Assembly: GCF_019754295.1 (NCBI RefSeq)
Contig: NZ_VIRV01000001.1
Span: 62,001 to 126,000 of the forward strand
Direction: 5' to 3'
Length of the DNA stretch: 64,000 nt
Source of the DNA: Sellimonas caecigallum
GTDB taxonomy: Bacteria; Bacillota; Clostridia; Lachnospirales; Lachnospiraceae
The translations under genes and the position numbers were made by a program. The notes under the pieces were generated by a model, which worked only from the letters and a program-made list of their open reading frames with translations, was not told where the DNA came from and ran no database searches. Shown piece after piece: positions 23,069 to 32,488 of the stretch (position 1 is its first letter; every line of letters begins with the position of its first letter).

Positions 23069-24739
23069 TTATACTTCCACGTCCATGATGATCGGAAGGA
23101 TCATCGGTCTTCTCTTTGTCCGCTTCCAGATAAATTCGTTCATTGTGTCACGAATTACCAGTTTAATCTTGCTCCAGTCTGTATTTCTGCTGGCAAGGCA
23201 CCCTTCCAACGCTACATTCAGCACTTCTTTGGCCTCTTCCATCAATCCTTCAGATTCTCGCACATAGACAAATCCTCTGGACACAATATCCGGCCCTGCC
23301 AAAAGCTGATTACTTCCCTTCTCCAACGTCAGGACAACGATAAGAATGCCGTCTTCCGCCAGATGCTGCCGGTCACGGAGTACAATATTTCCGACATCTC
23401 CCACTCCAAGGCCGTCCACAAGAATCGCTCCTGTCTGTACATGTCCTGCGATCTTCGCCCCATTGTCATCCAATTCCAATACGTCTCCCGCCTGAAGAAT
23501 AAAAATATTTTCCTTCGGGATACCAAGGGATTCCGCAATCCCTGCATTTGCTTTCATATGTCGGTATTCCCCGTGTACCGGGATGGCATATTTCGGTTTT
23601 ACGAGAGAATAGATCAGTTTCAATTCTTCCTGGCAAGCATGTCCGGAAACATGAGCATCCTGGAAAATGACATTTGCGCCTTTTGCAGAAAGTTCATTGA
23701 TGACTCTGGAAACTGACTTTTCGTTCCCCGGTATCGGATTGGAGCTGAAAATAACAGTATCGCCAGGCATGATCGTCACTTTTTTGTGGATATCTGCGGC
23801 CATCCTTGAAAGTGCGGCCATGGATTCACCCTGACTCCCTGTCGTGATGAGTACAGTTTTTTCCGGAGGATAATTTTTCAGTTTGTCGATATCGATCAAT
23901 GTGTTTTTCGGTATATCAAGATATCCAAGCTCTGCAGCCGTAGAAATGATGTTGACCATACTGCGGCCTTCTACTACGACTTTCCTTCCATACTTATAAG
24001 CTGAGTTGATGATCTGCTGCACACGATCTACATTTGATGCAAATGTCGCAATAATAATCCTCGTGTTGGAATGTTCTGCAAAAATATGGTCAAATGTGCG
24101 CCCTACCGTCCGCTCAGACTGCGTAAATCCGGCACGCTCTGCATTTGTACTGTCCGACATCAATGCCAGCACTCCCTTTTTCCCGATCTCCGCAAATCTC
24201 TGCAGATCGATAGCATCGCCAAACACCGGTGTATAATCCACCTTGAAGTCCCCCGTGTGGATGACAACCCCTGCCGGGGAATAAATGGCAAGAGCCGATG
24301 CATCCTGGATACTGTGGTTTGTCTTGATGAATTCGATCCGGAATTTCCCAAGATTGATGGACTGTCCATGCCGAACCACTTTTCGTTTCGTACAGCGCAT
24401 CAGATTGTGTTCTTTCAATTTATTTTCAATGATCCCCATCGTAAGCTTTGTAGTGTAGATTGGGAGGTTCATCTGTTTCAGCACGTACGGGAGAGCACCG
24501 ATATGGTCCTCATGTCCATGAGTGATGACAAACCCTTTTACTTTTGATATATTATCTCTCAAATATGTGATGTCCGGTATAACAAGGTCGATTCCCAGCA
24601 TGTCGTCCTCCGGAAACGCAAGACCGCAGTCTACCACAATAATACTGTCTTCGTATTCAAAGGCAGTAATATTCATTCCAATCTGCTCCAGTCCGCCGAT
24701 TGGAATGATACGCAATTTTGAATTGTTCTTTTTTTTCAA
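23069..24739 (-). CDS. rnjA: Ribonuclease J
   Basis: 556 residues, the usual length. Metallo-beta-lactamase motif HGHEDH (residues 74-79) binds the zinc ions. Beta-CASP motifs follow, including MSDSTNAERAG, TTGSQGE and HVSGHACQEELKLI. The enzyme has 5'-3' exonuclease and endonuclease activity in mRNA decay and rRNA maturation. It follows the DUF1292 gene by 70 bases and precedes trmR by 22 bases on the same strand, so it probably belongs to one long minus-strand unit. Confidence 0.97.
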   Translation of the reverse strand: MKKKNNSKLRIIPIGGLEQIGMNITAFEYEDSIIVVDCGLAFPEDDMLGIDLVIPDITYLRDNISKVKGFVITHGHEDHIGALPYVLKQMNLPIYTTKLTMGIIENKLKEHNLMRCTKRKVVRHGQSINLGKFRIEFIKTNHSIQDASALAIYSPAGVVIHTGDFKVDYTPVFGDAIDLQRFAEIGKKGVLALMSDSTNAERAGFTQSERTVGRTFDHIFAEHSNTRIIIATFASNVDRVQQIINSAYKYGRKVVVEGRSMVNIISTAAELGYLDIPKNTLIDIDKLKNYPPEKTVLITTGSQGESMAALSRMAADIHKKVTIMPGDTVIFSSNPIPGNEKSVSRVINELSAKGANVIFQDAHVSGHACQEELKLIYSLVKPKYAIPVHGEYRHMKANAGIAESLGIPKENIFILQAGDVLELDDNGAKIAGHVQTGAILVDGLGVGDVGNIVLRDRQHLAEDGILIVVLTLEKGSNQLLAGPDIVSRGFVYVRESEGLMEEAKEVLNVALEGCLASRNTDWSKIKLVIRDTMNEFIWKRTKRRPMILPIIMDVEV

Positions 24740-24809
24740 TTCTGCACCTCCATTAATTTATTTTCCGTTCTCTTATTCTCGACTGGTATAAAAATCCGTC
24801 CGCTGGAAA

Positions 24810-25067
24810 TTACATTTCGATGCCTACATCTTCCAGAAGCTCTTCGAACACTTTTGAGACAGCCATAAGTTCCACTTCATCCTCCACGATCTCATACAGG
24901 CTCTCCTCGTCCGTCCCTTCTTTTTCTTTTAAAATCAGGCATTGGGCATCCCCTTCCTCGGAATCCGTCACAAGAATATAGGACGCTCCTCCAATCCTGG
25001 TCTGTTCCAGCACATAAAACGCCGTCGGCTCCGCAGAATCGTTCGGCATAAACATAATCTTTTCCAT
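24810..25067 (-). CDS. DUF1292 domain protein
   Basis: 85 residues, acidic, ending VSKVFEELLEDVGIEM. The pattern of a short YxLV-type strand set followed by a glutamate-rich helix is that of DUF1292 proteins, nearly always encoded downstream of ruvX and ireB in Firmicutes, exactly as here (one base after the ruvX stop). Molecular function is unknown. Confidence 0.88.
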   Translation of the reverse strand: MEKIMFMPNDSAEPTAFYVLEQTRIGGASYILVTDSEEGDAQCLILKEKEGTDEESLYEIVEDEVELMAVSKVFEELLEDVGIEM

Positions 25068-25068
25068 T

Positions 25069-25500
25069 CTAAACTCCTCTCATACCAATGGAATCCAGAT
25101 ATCCCTGCAGTATAAATACTGCCGCAATTTTATCTATATACTGTTTCCTGTTTTCCCTGCGAACATTGGTTTCTATAAGTACGCGCTCAGCGGAAACGGT
25201 CGTCAGTCTTTCGTCCCACAATTCAACCAAAAGCCCTGTTCGCCTCTCCAGCATCTCTTTAAACTCCAGCGTCTTCTCGGCGCGCTCTCCAACATCATTG
25301 TTCATATGTTTTGGAAAACCAAGAACAATTTTTTCCACTTTATATTCTTCAATCAGTTCTTCGATCCTCGCCAAGGTCTGGCGAAGTTTATTTTCCTGCT
25401 TTCTCGTTATCGTCTCAATACCCTGGGCAGTGAGACCCAGAGGGTCGCAAATTGCCACTCCCACGGTCTTCGCCCCAAAGTCCAATCCCATTATTCTCAT
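25069..25500 (-). CDS. ruvX: RuvX/YqgF Holliday-junction resolvase-like / pre-16S rRNA nuclease
   Basis: 143 residues with the RNase H-like fold: [19 protein letters not shown] (first catalytic Asp7), [13 protein letters not shown], and [13 protein letters not shown] with conserved acidic and arginine residues. YqgF in E. coli processes the 5' end of 16S rRNA. The order ireB-ruvX-DUF1292 is the standard Firmicute arrangement. Confidence 0.95.
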   Translation of the reverse strand: MRIMGLDFGAKTVGVAICDPLGLTAQGIETITRKQENKLRQTLARIEELIEEYKVEKIVLGFPKHMNNDVGERAEKTLEFKEMLERRTGLLVELWDERLTTVSAERVLIETNVRRENRKQYIDKIAAVFILQGYLDSIGMRGV

Positions 25501-25508
25501 GGTGTATC

Positions 25509-25772
25509 TTACTCCCAGCCGTTATGCTTGATATATGATTTCAGCATCTCTTCGACCAGCTCATCTCTTTCCAGCTTCATCACAAGACTTCTCGCTCCGT
25601 TGTGGCTTGTGATATAGGTAGGGTCACCAGACATAATATACCCAACCATCTGGTTAACCGGATTATACCCTTTTTCACGCAATGCCTTGTACACGATCTC
25701 AAGAATGTCCTTGGCCTGAATCTGCGGCCCAGATTCCACCCGGAAAAATTGTGTGTTTGATAAATCTTTCAT
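25509..25772 (-). CDS. ireB: IreB family regulatory protein (UPF0297)
   Basis: 87 residues from the ATG at 25772, with GGAGG seven bases upstream; the TTG five codons earlier overlaps that site. Family hallmarks are [20 protein letters not shown] and the C-terminal [12 protein letters not shown]-like helix. In Enterococcus IreB is a target of the PASTA kinase IreK. First gene before ruvX, eight bases apart. Confidence 0.93.
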   Translation of the reverse strand: MKDLSNTQFFRVESGPQIQAKDILEIVYKALREKGYNPVNQMVGYIMSGDPTYITSHNGARSLVMKLERDELVEEMLKSYIKHNGWE

Positions 25773-25824
25773 CGCTGCGACCTCCAATACTACTACTCTA
25801 TTCTAATATAATCCGGCTTAAAAT

Positions 25825-27156
25825 TCAATCCATAAATTGAGAATCGTTCTGAATGACTATATTTATAATCTGATTCTCCAGCGATTTGTCTGATTCTATC
25901 GCAATTTTTACATACTCTTTTGTGTGTCCTGTCTGGTAGATTTTTCCGTCTTTCTCAACAGGTTCCTCCATCAGCACTTCCACTTCTTGGCCGATCATTT
26001 TCTCCTCAAATGCACGTTTCTTTTGTTTGCTCATTTGCAAAAGCACCGCACTTCTCTCTGACTTAACCTGCTCATCTACTTGATCTGGCATGTCAGCCGC
26101 GATCGTCCCACTCCTCTTAGAGTATTTAAACACATGGGTTTCATAGAAATTCACTTTGTCAATAAACTGTCTTGTCGTCTCAAACTCTTCCGCTGTCTCC
26201 CCGGGGAAACCTACAATCACATCTGTTGTGATGGCTGGATGTTCGAAATACTTCCTGAGAATCATACATTTTTCATAATACTCGGCGCTTGTGTAATGTC
26301 GGTTCATTCTTTTTAATGTCTCATCACATCCGCTCTGCATGGACAGATGAAAGTGCGGACAGATCTTTGGAAGCGCCGCAATACCTTTTGCAAAAGTTTC
26401 CGTGATAATACGCGGCTCCAGAGAACTTAGTCGAATCCTTTTAATCCCTTCCACTTCGTGGATCCTTTGTATTAGATACAGGAGGTCTTTCTTTTCTCCA
26501 TCCATTTCAACCCACTTGTCAAAATTCATCTTTGAATCAATAAAATCCATTCCATAAGAACTTACATGAATGCCTGTCAGGATGACTTCCTTATATCCGG
26601 CTTCTGCAAGTCTCTTTACTTCTTTGACGATCTCTTCCGGATTTCTGCTCCGTATCCTTCCTCTCACGTGAGGGATGATGCAGTAAGTGCAGAACTGATT
26701 GCATCCATCTTGTACTTTGATATACGCCCTTGTGTGTTCCCCGGCAGAATCGATATAAAGCTCCTCGAATTCGTCGGTGTGATTGATGTCTATGACGTCT
26801 TTCACTTCCTGCTTGTCCAAATGTGCCTTAAGAAGTTTCAGAAGATTTTTTTTCTGATTATTTCCGATCAAGATATCGATTCCCTCGATTTCCTGACCTT
26901 TTGCCTCCTGAGCCTGGACATAGCATCCTGCTGCCACTATGACAGCATCCGGATTTAGTTTCCTTGCCCTGTGGAGCATCTGCCGCGATTTCCGGTCTGC
27001 CATGTTTGTCACTGTACACGTGTTGATCACGTAAACATCTGCTTTTTCGTGAAAAGGTACGATTTCATACCCGTCTTCCTCCAAAAGCCGCTGCATTGCC
27101 TCTGTCTCATAGCCATTGACCTTACATCCCAGATTGTGTAACGCTGCTTTTTTCAT
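25825..27156 (-). CDS. mtaB: MtaB, threonylcarbamoyladenosine tRNA methylthiotransferase
   Basis: 443 residues of the MiaB-like radical SAM family. The N-terminal UPF0004 domain starts ALHNLGCKVNGYETEAMQ (first cluster cysteines Cys10, Cys47 region and Cys81 region). The radical SAM motif CNQFCTYC is near residues 153-160, and a TRAM domain closes the protein. NLGCKVN rather than the MiaB start favours MtaB, which makes ms2t6A37 in tRNAs. It diverges from the HPr-like gene. Confidence 0.93.
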   Translation of the reverse strand: MKKAALHNLGCKVNGYETEAMQRLLEEDGYEIVPFHEKADVYVINTCTVTNMADRKSRQMLHRARKLNPDAVIVAAGCYVQAQEAKGQEIEGIDILIGNNQKKNLLKLLKAHLDKQEVKDVIDINHTDEFEELYIDSAGEHTRAYIKVQDGCNQFCTYCIIPHVRGRIRSRNPEEIVKEVKRLAEAGYKEVILTGIHVSSYGMDFIDSKMNFDKWVEMDGEKKDLLYLIQRIHEVEGIKRIRLSSLEPRIITETFAKGIAALPKICPHFHLSMQSGCDETLKRMNRHYTSAEYYEKCMILRKYFEHPAITTDVIVGFPGETAEEFETTRQFIDKVNFYETHVFKYSKRSGTIAADMPDQVDEQVKSERSAVLLQMSKQKKRAFEEKMIGQEVEVLMEEPVEKDGKIYQTGHTKEYVKIAIESDKSLENQIINIVIQNDSQFMD

Positions 27157-27240
27157 CTATAGTATCATCCTTTTCCAAATTTTCCAAATAATATATCAAA
27201 TATGACCAAATTTCTTGTGAATTCTTTGGCAGTTTGTTTC

Positions 27241-27269
27241 TTGACTTTTTGGCTCTCCTATCTTAAGAT
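27241..27269 (+). promoter_or_regulatory. Promoter of the HPr-like gene
   Basis: TTGACT (27241-27246), 17-base spacer, TAAGAT (27264-27269), followed by GAGAGGAG ahead of ATG 27305. This is a good vegetative promoter match. Confidence 0.75.
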
Positions 27270-27304
27270 ATCCATATAAACAGAAAAAGAGAGGAGTGTT
27301 TCCA

Positions 27305-27535
27305 ATGAAAACAGTACAGATTTCATTAAACTCAATTGACAAAGTAAAATCATTTGTAAACGAAATTACAAAATTCGATTATGATTTCGATTTAGTTTCT
27401 GGCAGATACGTAATCGATGCAAAGTCTATCATGGGTATCTTCAGCCTGGATTTATCTAAACCGATCGATTTAAACATCCACACAGATGCAGGTGTAGATG
27501 AAGTTTTAGAGGTTTTAAAACCTTATCTTGTTTAA
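27305..27535 (+). CDS. HPr-like protein lacking the phosphorylatable histidine
   Basis: 76 residues from ATG 27305 (GAGGAG upstream). The fold-defining segments of PTS phosphocarrier HPr are visible, notably AKSIMGIFSLDLSKPIDLNI around the Ser46 region. The catalytic His15 loop is absent: residues 10-20 read NSIDKVKSFVN instead of a HARPA-type motif. It therefore cannot carry phosphate between EI and EII. Such degenerate HPr proteins are common in Clostridia, and a regulatory role through the Ser46-like site can only be guessed. Monocistronic, with its own promoter and terminator. Confidence 0.8.
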   Translation: MKTVQISLNSIDKVKSFVNEITKFDYDFDLVSGRYVIDAKSIMGIFSLDLSKPIDLNIHTDAGVDEVLEVLKPYLV

Positions 27536-27558
27536 CCAAAGCAAATGATTTGAAATGG

Positions 27559-27585
27559 AATCCCCCACGCAAACCGCGGGGGATT
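27559..27585. terminator. Terminator between HPr-like gene and thiI
   Basis: AATCCCCC (27559-27566) pairs with GGGGGATT (27578-27585), and TTTTTT follows on the plus strand. The mirror A-run lets it also serve the convergent thiI gene. Confidence 0.88.
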
Positions 27586-27598
27586 TTTTCTTTCCATT

Positions 27599-28780
27599 TT
27601 ATTCTGCAATGATCACTTCCACACTGTTTACCGCCTCTTCAAACAGCCTGTCGATGTCCTCAGACAGCCTCTGCTCTGAACGTTTGATCACATCCAGCTT
27701 CGGTTTTGTAACTGGATGCTTGGCTACAAAGATCGTACAGCAGTCTTCAAACGGCTGTATGGACGTCTCGTACGTATCGATCTTTTCAGAGATATCTACG
27801 ATCTCCTGCTTGTCAAATCCGATCAGCGGACGAAATACTGGCAGATGACATACTTCATTTGTCACAAGAAGACTTTGCATCGTCTGGCTGGCCACCTGTC
27901 CGATGCTTTCCCCCGTGATCAGTCCCAGACAGCCGCTCTGGTCTGCAAAATATTCTGCGATCTTCATCATGTACCGGCGCATGATGATCGTCAGCTCGTC
28001 GTGCGGGCACTTATCGTAGATAGCAAGCTGAATGTCTGTGAAATTCACGACATTCAGACGGATCGGCCCTGTATACTTTGCCAGTTTCTTGGCAAGATCC
28101 ACAACTTTCTGCTTTGCCCTCTCACTTGTGTACGGCGGTGCATGGAAGTAGGTCGCTTCCAGCCCGACCCCTCTTTTTGCAACCATATAACCTGCCACCG
28201 GACTGTCAATCCCTCCTGAAAGCAGAAGCATGGCCTTTCCGTTCGTACCGATCGGCATGCCTCCCGGACCCGGAATAATCTGGGAATAGATATACACTTC
28301 TTCCCTGATTTCCACATTCAGAAGCACATCCGGATTGTGGACATCCACACGGATCTCTGGAAATGCATCCAGGATCGCTTCCCCAAGGCCGCAGTTTATT
28401 TCCATGGAATTGACCGGGTAGGTCTTTTTCGCACGCCTTGATTCTACTTTAAATGTGATATTCTTATCCGGGTATGCCTCATCCATATAAGCCACCACAT
28501 CTTTTTTCAGTTCTTCATATTCTTTTACTTCTATCCTCACTACCGGGCAGATGCCGACAATGCCAAACACCCTTTTCAGGCTTTCCACAGCTTCATCATA
28601 GTCATAATATCCTTCACAGTCTACGTAAATACGTCCCTGGCATTTGTGTACGTGGAAAGATCCCTCCACATCCCGCAAGGAGTGACGGATCTGGCGCACA
28701 AGAGCGTCTTCAAACATATAACGGTTTTTCCCCTTGATTCCGATCTCCCCGTATTTTATCAAAAAAGTCTGAAATGTCAT
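27599..28780 (-). CDS. thiI: ThiI, tRNA 4-thiouridine sulfurtransferase
   Basis: 393 residues: N-terminal ferredoxin-like and THUMP domains, then a PP-loop (LLLSGGIDSPVAGYMVAKRG, residues ~183-202), and a conserved Cys segment (VCHLPVFRPLIGFDKQEIV). There is no C-terminal rhodanese domain, as is normal in Firmicutes, where sulfur comes from a dedicated cysteine desulfurase. That gene lies 15 bases upstream, supporting s4U8 synthesis in tRNA. Confidence 0.96.
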   Translation of the reverse strand: MTFQTFLIKYGEIGIKGKNRYMFEDALVRQIRHSLRDVEGSFHVHKCQGRIYVDCEGYYDYDEAVESLKRVFGIVGICPVVRIEVKEYEELKKDVVAYMDEAYPDKNITFKVESRRAKKTYPVNSMEINCGLGEAILDAFPEIRVDVHNPDVLLNVEIREEVYIYSQIIPGPGGMPIGTNGKAMLLLSGGIDSPVAGYMVAKRGVGLEATYFHAPPYTSERAKQKVVDLAKKLAKYTGPIRLNVVNFTDIQLAIYDKCPHDELTIIMRRYMMKIAEYFADQSGCLGLITGESIGQVASQTMQSLLVTNEVCHLPVFRPLIGFDKQEIVDISEKIDTYETSIQPFEDCCTIFVAKHPVTKPKLDVIKRSEQRLSEDIDRLFEEAVNSVEVIIAE

Positions 28781-28795
28781 TTTTTTCTCCTTTAT

Positions 28796-29953
28796 CTATC
28801 TTCGTCTGTATCTTCTAAGCATCGGTACACAATTATATAATGTTTTCAGAACATAGTCAATTTCTTCTTCCGTTGTAAATTCTGACATGCTGAAACGAAG
28901 AGTTGCATCCAGGTACTCTCTCTCCACGCCAATTCCTCTGAGCACCCCGCTGATGCCCGGATGGTTGGATGCACACGCCGATCCGGAAGAAACATAGATG
29001 CCTCTTTCTTCCAGGGCATGCAAAAGTACTTCGCTGCGGACGCCCCCGATCCCTGCACTCACAATATGGGGTGCGCTGTTATCATCCACATACCCGTGGA
29101 TCTTAACATGATCGATCTTGCGGATCCCGTCCACAAAACGTGCTTTCAGTCTTCTCATCCGCTCTGTCTTTTCTTCCAAATTTGTGTAGATCATTCTGGA
29201 GGCCAGCGCAAATCCAGCAATGCCAGGTACATTTTCTGTCCCGGAACGAATATTTTTTTGCTGTTCGCCTCCAAAGATGATAGGATGGACCCGTACTTTT
29301 TCGTTGATGTAAAGAGCACCTACCCCTTTCGGCCCGTGGATCTTATGACTGCTTACAGTCAGCAGATCAATTCCTTCCCTCTTCGGATAGATACGATATT
29401 TTCCAAATCCCTGTACGGCATCCGAATGAAAAATGATATCCCTGTTGTAAGATTTTACGATAGCAGACGCCTCTTTTATCGGTTCCAGGGCTCCCATCTC
29501 ATTGTTCACATACATGACAGAAACGAGGATCGTCTCTTTGCAAAGCGCGTCCCGGAGTGCATCAAGACTGATCCTTCCATTTCTGTCTACAGGAAGGTAG
29601 GTTACCTGAAACCCTTCTTCTTCCTCCAGATAACGCATTGTGTTTAAGATCGCCGGATGCTCTATGGAGGAAGTGATCAGATGGTTTCCCCTCCTCTTGC
29701 AGGCTCTGGCTGTACCGATCAGTGCCAGATTGTCGCTCTCTGTACCGCCGGAAGTAAAATAGATTTCTTTTTCCTGCACTTTCAGAAGCTTCGCAAACGT
29801 CTCTTTAGCATTTCTTATATATTGCTCCGCTTCCATTCCCTTTCTGTGGAGCGAAGATGGATTGCCGTAATCTTCGCACATAACTTTGCGCACTAATTCC
29901 CCTACCTCATCGTACGCTTTCGTTGTCGCCGAATTGTCCAAATATACTTCCAT
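28796..29953 (-). CDS. Cysteine desulfurase (NifS/IscS-like), ThiI partner
   Basis: 385-residue PLP enzyme: MEVYLDNSATTKAYDEV start, FTSGGTESDNLALIG, SSHKIHGPKGVGALY with the PLP lysine near residue 205, and SSGSACASNHPG with the active Cys near 327. It releases sulfur from L-cysteine. Pairing with thiI (15-base gap) resembles NifZ of B. subtilis, which supplies ThiI. Confidence 0.93.
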   Translation of the reverse strand: MEVYLDNSATTKAYDEVGELVRKVMCEDYGNPSSLHRKGMEAEQYIRNAKETFAKLLKVQEKEIYFTSGGTESDNLALIGTARACKRRGNHLITSSIEHPAILNTMRYLEEEEGFQVTYLPVDRNGRISLDALRDALCKETILVSVMYVNNEMGALEPIKEASAIVKSYNRDIIFHSDAVQGFGKYRIYPKREGIDLLTVSSHKIHGPKGVGALYINEKVRVHPIIFGGEQQKNIRSGTENVPGIAGFALASRMIYTNLEEKTERMRRLKARFVDGIRKIDHVKIHGYVDDNSAPHIVSAGIGGVRSEVLLHALEERGIYVSSGSACASNHPGISGVLRGIGVEREYLDATLRFSMSEFTTEEEIDYVLKTLYNCVPMLRRYRRR

Positions 29954-30018
29954 GAAAAAAATTCCCTTCTGCCTTTTCTATTACCATATGACATGTTTCT
30001 TCAAATGGTCACTTTCCC

Positions 30019-30759
30019 CTATTCTTCCAGGAGATACATCAAGATGGACAGCACTGTGATCCCTGCCGTCTCCGTCCGAAGAATCCTTTTTCCAAGAGTA
30101 AGCGGATGAGCATTGGCACATGTGATCGCCGCCTCCACTTCCTCTTTCTCGAATCCGCCTTCCGGCCCGATAAAAATACCTACAGACATCCCTTTTTTGA
30201 TACCGGAAAGGATCTGTCTCGTCTCCTCCATCCCTTCGGCCAGCTCATACGGAATCAGAACAAGATCCAGACCTTTTGCATGATTAAGCGCATCCGCAAA
30301 ACGAATCGGATTCTCCACTTGCGGGATCACTCCTCTTCCCGCTTGTTTTGCCGCACTTTCTGAGATGGACTGCCATCTCTGCGCCTTTTTCCCGGCCTTT
30401 TTCTCGTCCAACTTGACTACGGCTCGTTTTGTCTCTACCGGAACGATTTTGTTCACACCAAGTTCTACAGCCTTCTGGACGATCCACTCCATCTTATCGC
30501 TCTTTGGAAGCCCCTGAAATAAAATGATACGTACCGGAAGTTCTGTATCCGTCTCTTTTCTTTCCACAATCTTTGCTCGCACCTGCTGCCCATCCATGGA
30601 GTCAATCTCACACAAATATTTCTGATTGTTACCGTCGCTGATCTCTATCCTTTCTCCCTTTCTCATCCGGAGGACATTGCGGATGTGATTCACGTCCGTC
30701 CCTTCAATGCGGATATATGTTTCCTCCACTTGTTCCGGGGTCACGAAAAAATGCTGCAT
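30019..30759 (-). CDS. rsmE: RsmE, 16S rRNA m3U1498 methyltransferase
   Basis: 246 residues from ATG 30759 (AGGAGA seven bases upstream). The longer frame to 30810 overlaps the prmA end and lacks family similarity. It has the PUA-like N-terminal domain starting MQHFFVTPEQVEE, LRMRKGERIEISDG, and the SPOUT knot with IGPEGGFEKEEVEAA and LGKRILRTETA near the end. It methylates U1498 in the 30S subunit. It is transcribed 17 bases after prmA, a common pair. Confidence 0.96.
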   Translation of the reverse strand: MQHFFVTPEQVEETYIRIEGTDVNHIRNVLRMRKGERIEISDGNNQKYLCEIDSMDGQQVRAKIVERKETDTELPVRIILFQGLPKSDKMEWIVQKAVELGVNKIVPVETKRAVVKLDEKKAGKKAQRWQSISESAAKQAGRGVIPQVENPIRFADALNHAKGLDLVLIPYELAEGMEETRQILSGIKKGMSVGIFIGPEGGFEKEEVEAAITCANAHPLTLGKRILRTETAGITVLSILMYLLEE

Positions 30760-30776
30760 ATCTGTCTCTCCTGCCT

Positions 30777-31733
30777 TTACTGCGGCTTTCTCGCTGTCAC
30801 GCAGACCCATTCTCCTTGGTAGGTCACATCGAGAAGTTCAAGTCCCGCCTCTTTTACTGCTTTTTTTACCGTCTCTTCCTTGTTGTCAATAATACCGCTT
30901 GTGATGTAGACAGCTCCCGGCTTCATCTGATGGACAACAACCGGTGTAAGAGGTACCAGGACATCTGCCAAGATATTTGCTACTACGATATCGTACTTTT
31001 CATATCCTACCTTATCCTGCACGGCTTTATCATCGATGATATTTCCTATCATGACTTCATACTGTTCTTTTTGTATTCCGTTGCCTTCCATATTTTCATG
31101 GGTTGCCTCGATGGCACATGGATCCAAATCTGTCCCGACAGAATGTCCGGCCCCAAATTTCAGTGCCAGCATGCCAAGAATTCCGCTTCCGCATCCCACA
31201 TCCAAAATCTCACTTCCCGCTGTAACGTATTTCTTCAACTGCCGGATACAAAGCTGTGTCGTCTCATGCATCCCTGTACCAAAAGCTGTGCCCGGATCAA
31301 TGTGGATGATCATTTTCCCTTCATCTTCCGGCTTTACCTTTTCCCAAGACGGAATGATCAGAATGTCATCGACATAAAACTGATGGAAATATTTTTTCCA
31401 ATTGTTGACCCAGTCCACGTCTTCTGTCTCCGATTCTTCGATGGTGCATGTTCCAAGGTCAAGGAATTCTCTCATCTCGTCAAGTTCCTGCTTTACGCCT
31501 GCAAGGATCCCCTCTTTGTCCGCCCCTTCTTCCAGATAAAAGCTGATGTAGGCGACACCGTCGTCCTTCCCGGTTACCGGAAGGATATCTACAAACATCT
31601 GCTCCTTTTCTTTTTCCGTAAGCGGAATCTTATCTTCGATTTCGACTCCCTCTACACCCAGATCAGCGAGCATGCTGCTTACAATGTCTTCTGCCTCCGT
31701 TGTCGTCTGCAGTCTGAATTTATTCCATTTCAT
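30777..31733 (-). CDS. prmA: PrmA, ribosomal protein L11 methyltransferase
   Basis: 318 residues, the normal length. MKWNKFRLQTTTEAED start, DPGTAFGTGMHETTQLCI near residues 141-158, SAM motif ILDVGCGSGILGMLAL near 174-189, and IVANILADVLVPL near 241-253. It trimethylates ribosomal protein L11. Its start overlaps the end of the NUDIX gene by 14 bases. Confidence 0.97.
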   Translation of the reverse strand: MKWNKFRLQTTTEAEDIVSSMLADLGVEGVEIEDKIPLTEKEKEQMFVDILPVTGKDDGVAYISFYLEEGADKEGILAGVKQELDEMREFLDLGTCTIEESETEDVDWVNNWKKYFHQFYVDDILIIPSWEKVKPEDEGKMIIHIDPGTAFGTGMHETTQLCIRQLKKYVTAGSEILDVGCGSGILGMLALKFGAGHSVGTDLDPCAIEATHENMEGNGIQKEQYEVMIGNIIDDKAVQDKVGYEKYDIVVANILADVLVPLTPVVVHQMKPGAVYITSGIIDNKEETVKKAVKEAGLELLDVTYQGEWVCVTARKPQ

Positions 31734-32457
31734 CCGTATTGTTTCTCCTTTTCTTTTCTATTTCCAACGTGCCAAGCCGTTCCTCCAGTGTCAGGTACGC
31801 CTGCAGGATGATGACCGCATGATCCGATGCTGTTCCACATGCATCCAGTATCTCCCATGTTCTTTCCCGTATCAGATCCCCTTTGCTCCGCATCCGCACG
31901 ACAGGCTGCATGTGGATGTCAAATTCCTCATTCTCCAAAAAGAGCGTAAACAGATCTGCCTCATCCTCTTCCTTTTTCTTCTGTACCGCAATCCGAAACC
32001 ACGCCGCCTCCTTTGCGTCATCTCCGGCACAAACGGTAATATCCTGTTCCCGTACTACAGACATATAGGCGGAAGTGATAACCCGGGCGCGCGGATCTCG
32101 TTTCACATCCCCGAAAGCTCCGATCTGCTCTGCTCGAATACCTTTGACTCCAGTCTCTTCATACAATTCTCTCTTGGCAGCATCTTCGAGATTTTCTCTG
32201 AGATTTACGAATCCGCCTGGCATAGCCCAGGTCCCGATGCTCGGATGATTTTTCCTCTTGATAAGAAGTACCTTCATCTGATCCATTCTGCTGGCCATCT
32301 CCCCGCTGTAGGAAAAAACAACCATGTCCACGGTGCTGCACGGGTTCCTATATTTATATGGGTCGTATTTCTCCAGAAATTCTTCCAGAGTCTCCCCCGC
32401 TTCATTTTTACTGCCGTCTCCGAGAAACGGTTCAATCTCATCAAAAAATGCAGGCAT
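31720..32457 (-). CDS. NUDIX hydrolase
   Basis: 245 residues. The Nudix box is intact around residues 82-104: Gly, then ENLEDAAK and RELYEETGV with the metal-binding glutamates. WAMPGGFVNLRE precedes it. The C-terminal region is winged-helix-like, as in NrtR/ADP-ribose pyrophosphatase relatives. Substrate unknown: a nucleoside diphosphate derivative such as ADP-ribose is possible. Overlaps prmA by 14 bases, suggesting coupling. Confidence 0.88.
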   Translation of the reverse strand: MPAFFDEIEPFLGDGSKNEAGETLEEFLEKYDPYKYRNPCSTVDMVVFSYSGEMASRMDQMKVLLIKRKNHPSIGTWAMPGGFVNLRENLEDAAKRELYEETGVKGIRAEQIGAFGDVKRDPRARVITSAYMSVVREQDITVCAGDDAKEAAWFRIAVQKKKEEDEADLFTLFLENEEFDIHMQPVVRMRSKGDLIRERTWEILDACGTASDHAVIILQAYLTLEERLGTLEIEKKRRNNTDEME

Positions 32458-32488
32458 CGTTTTTCCTCTTTCTTCTACAGGCTATATA

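Noticed and set aside
30717-31811. 364-residue plus-strand frame antisense to prmA
   Set aside because: Long only because the codon use of prmA leaves few stops on the opposite strand. Rich in Cys, His and Phe, with no family similarity.
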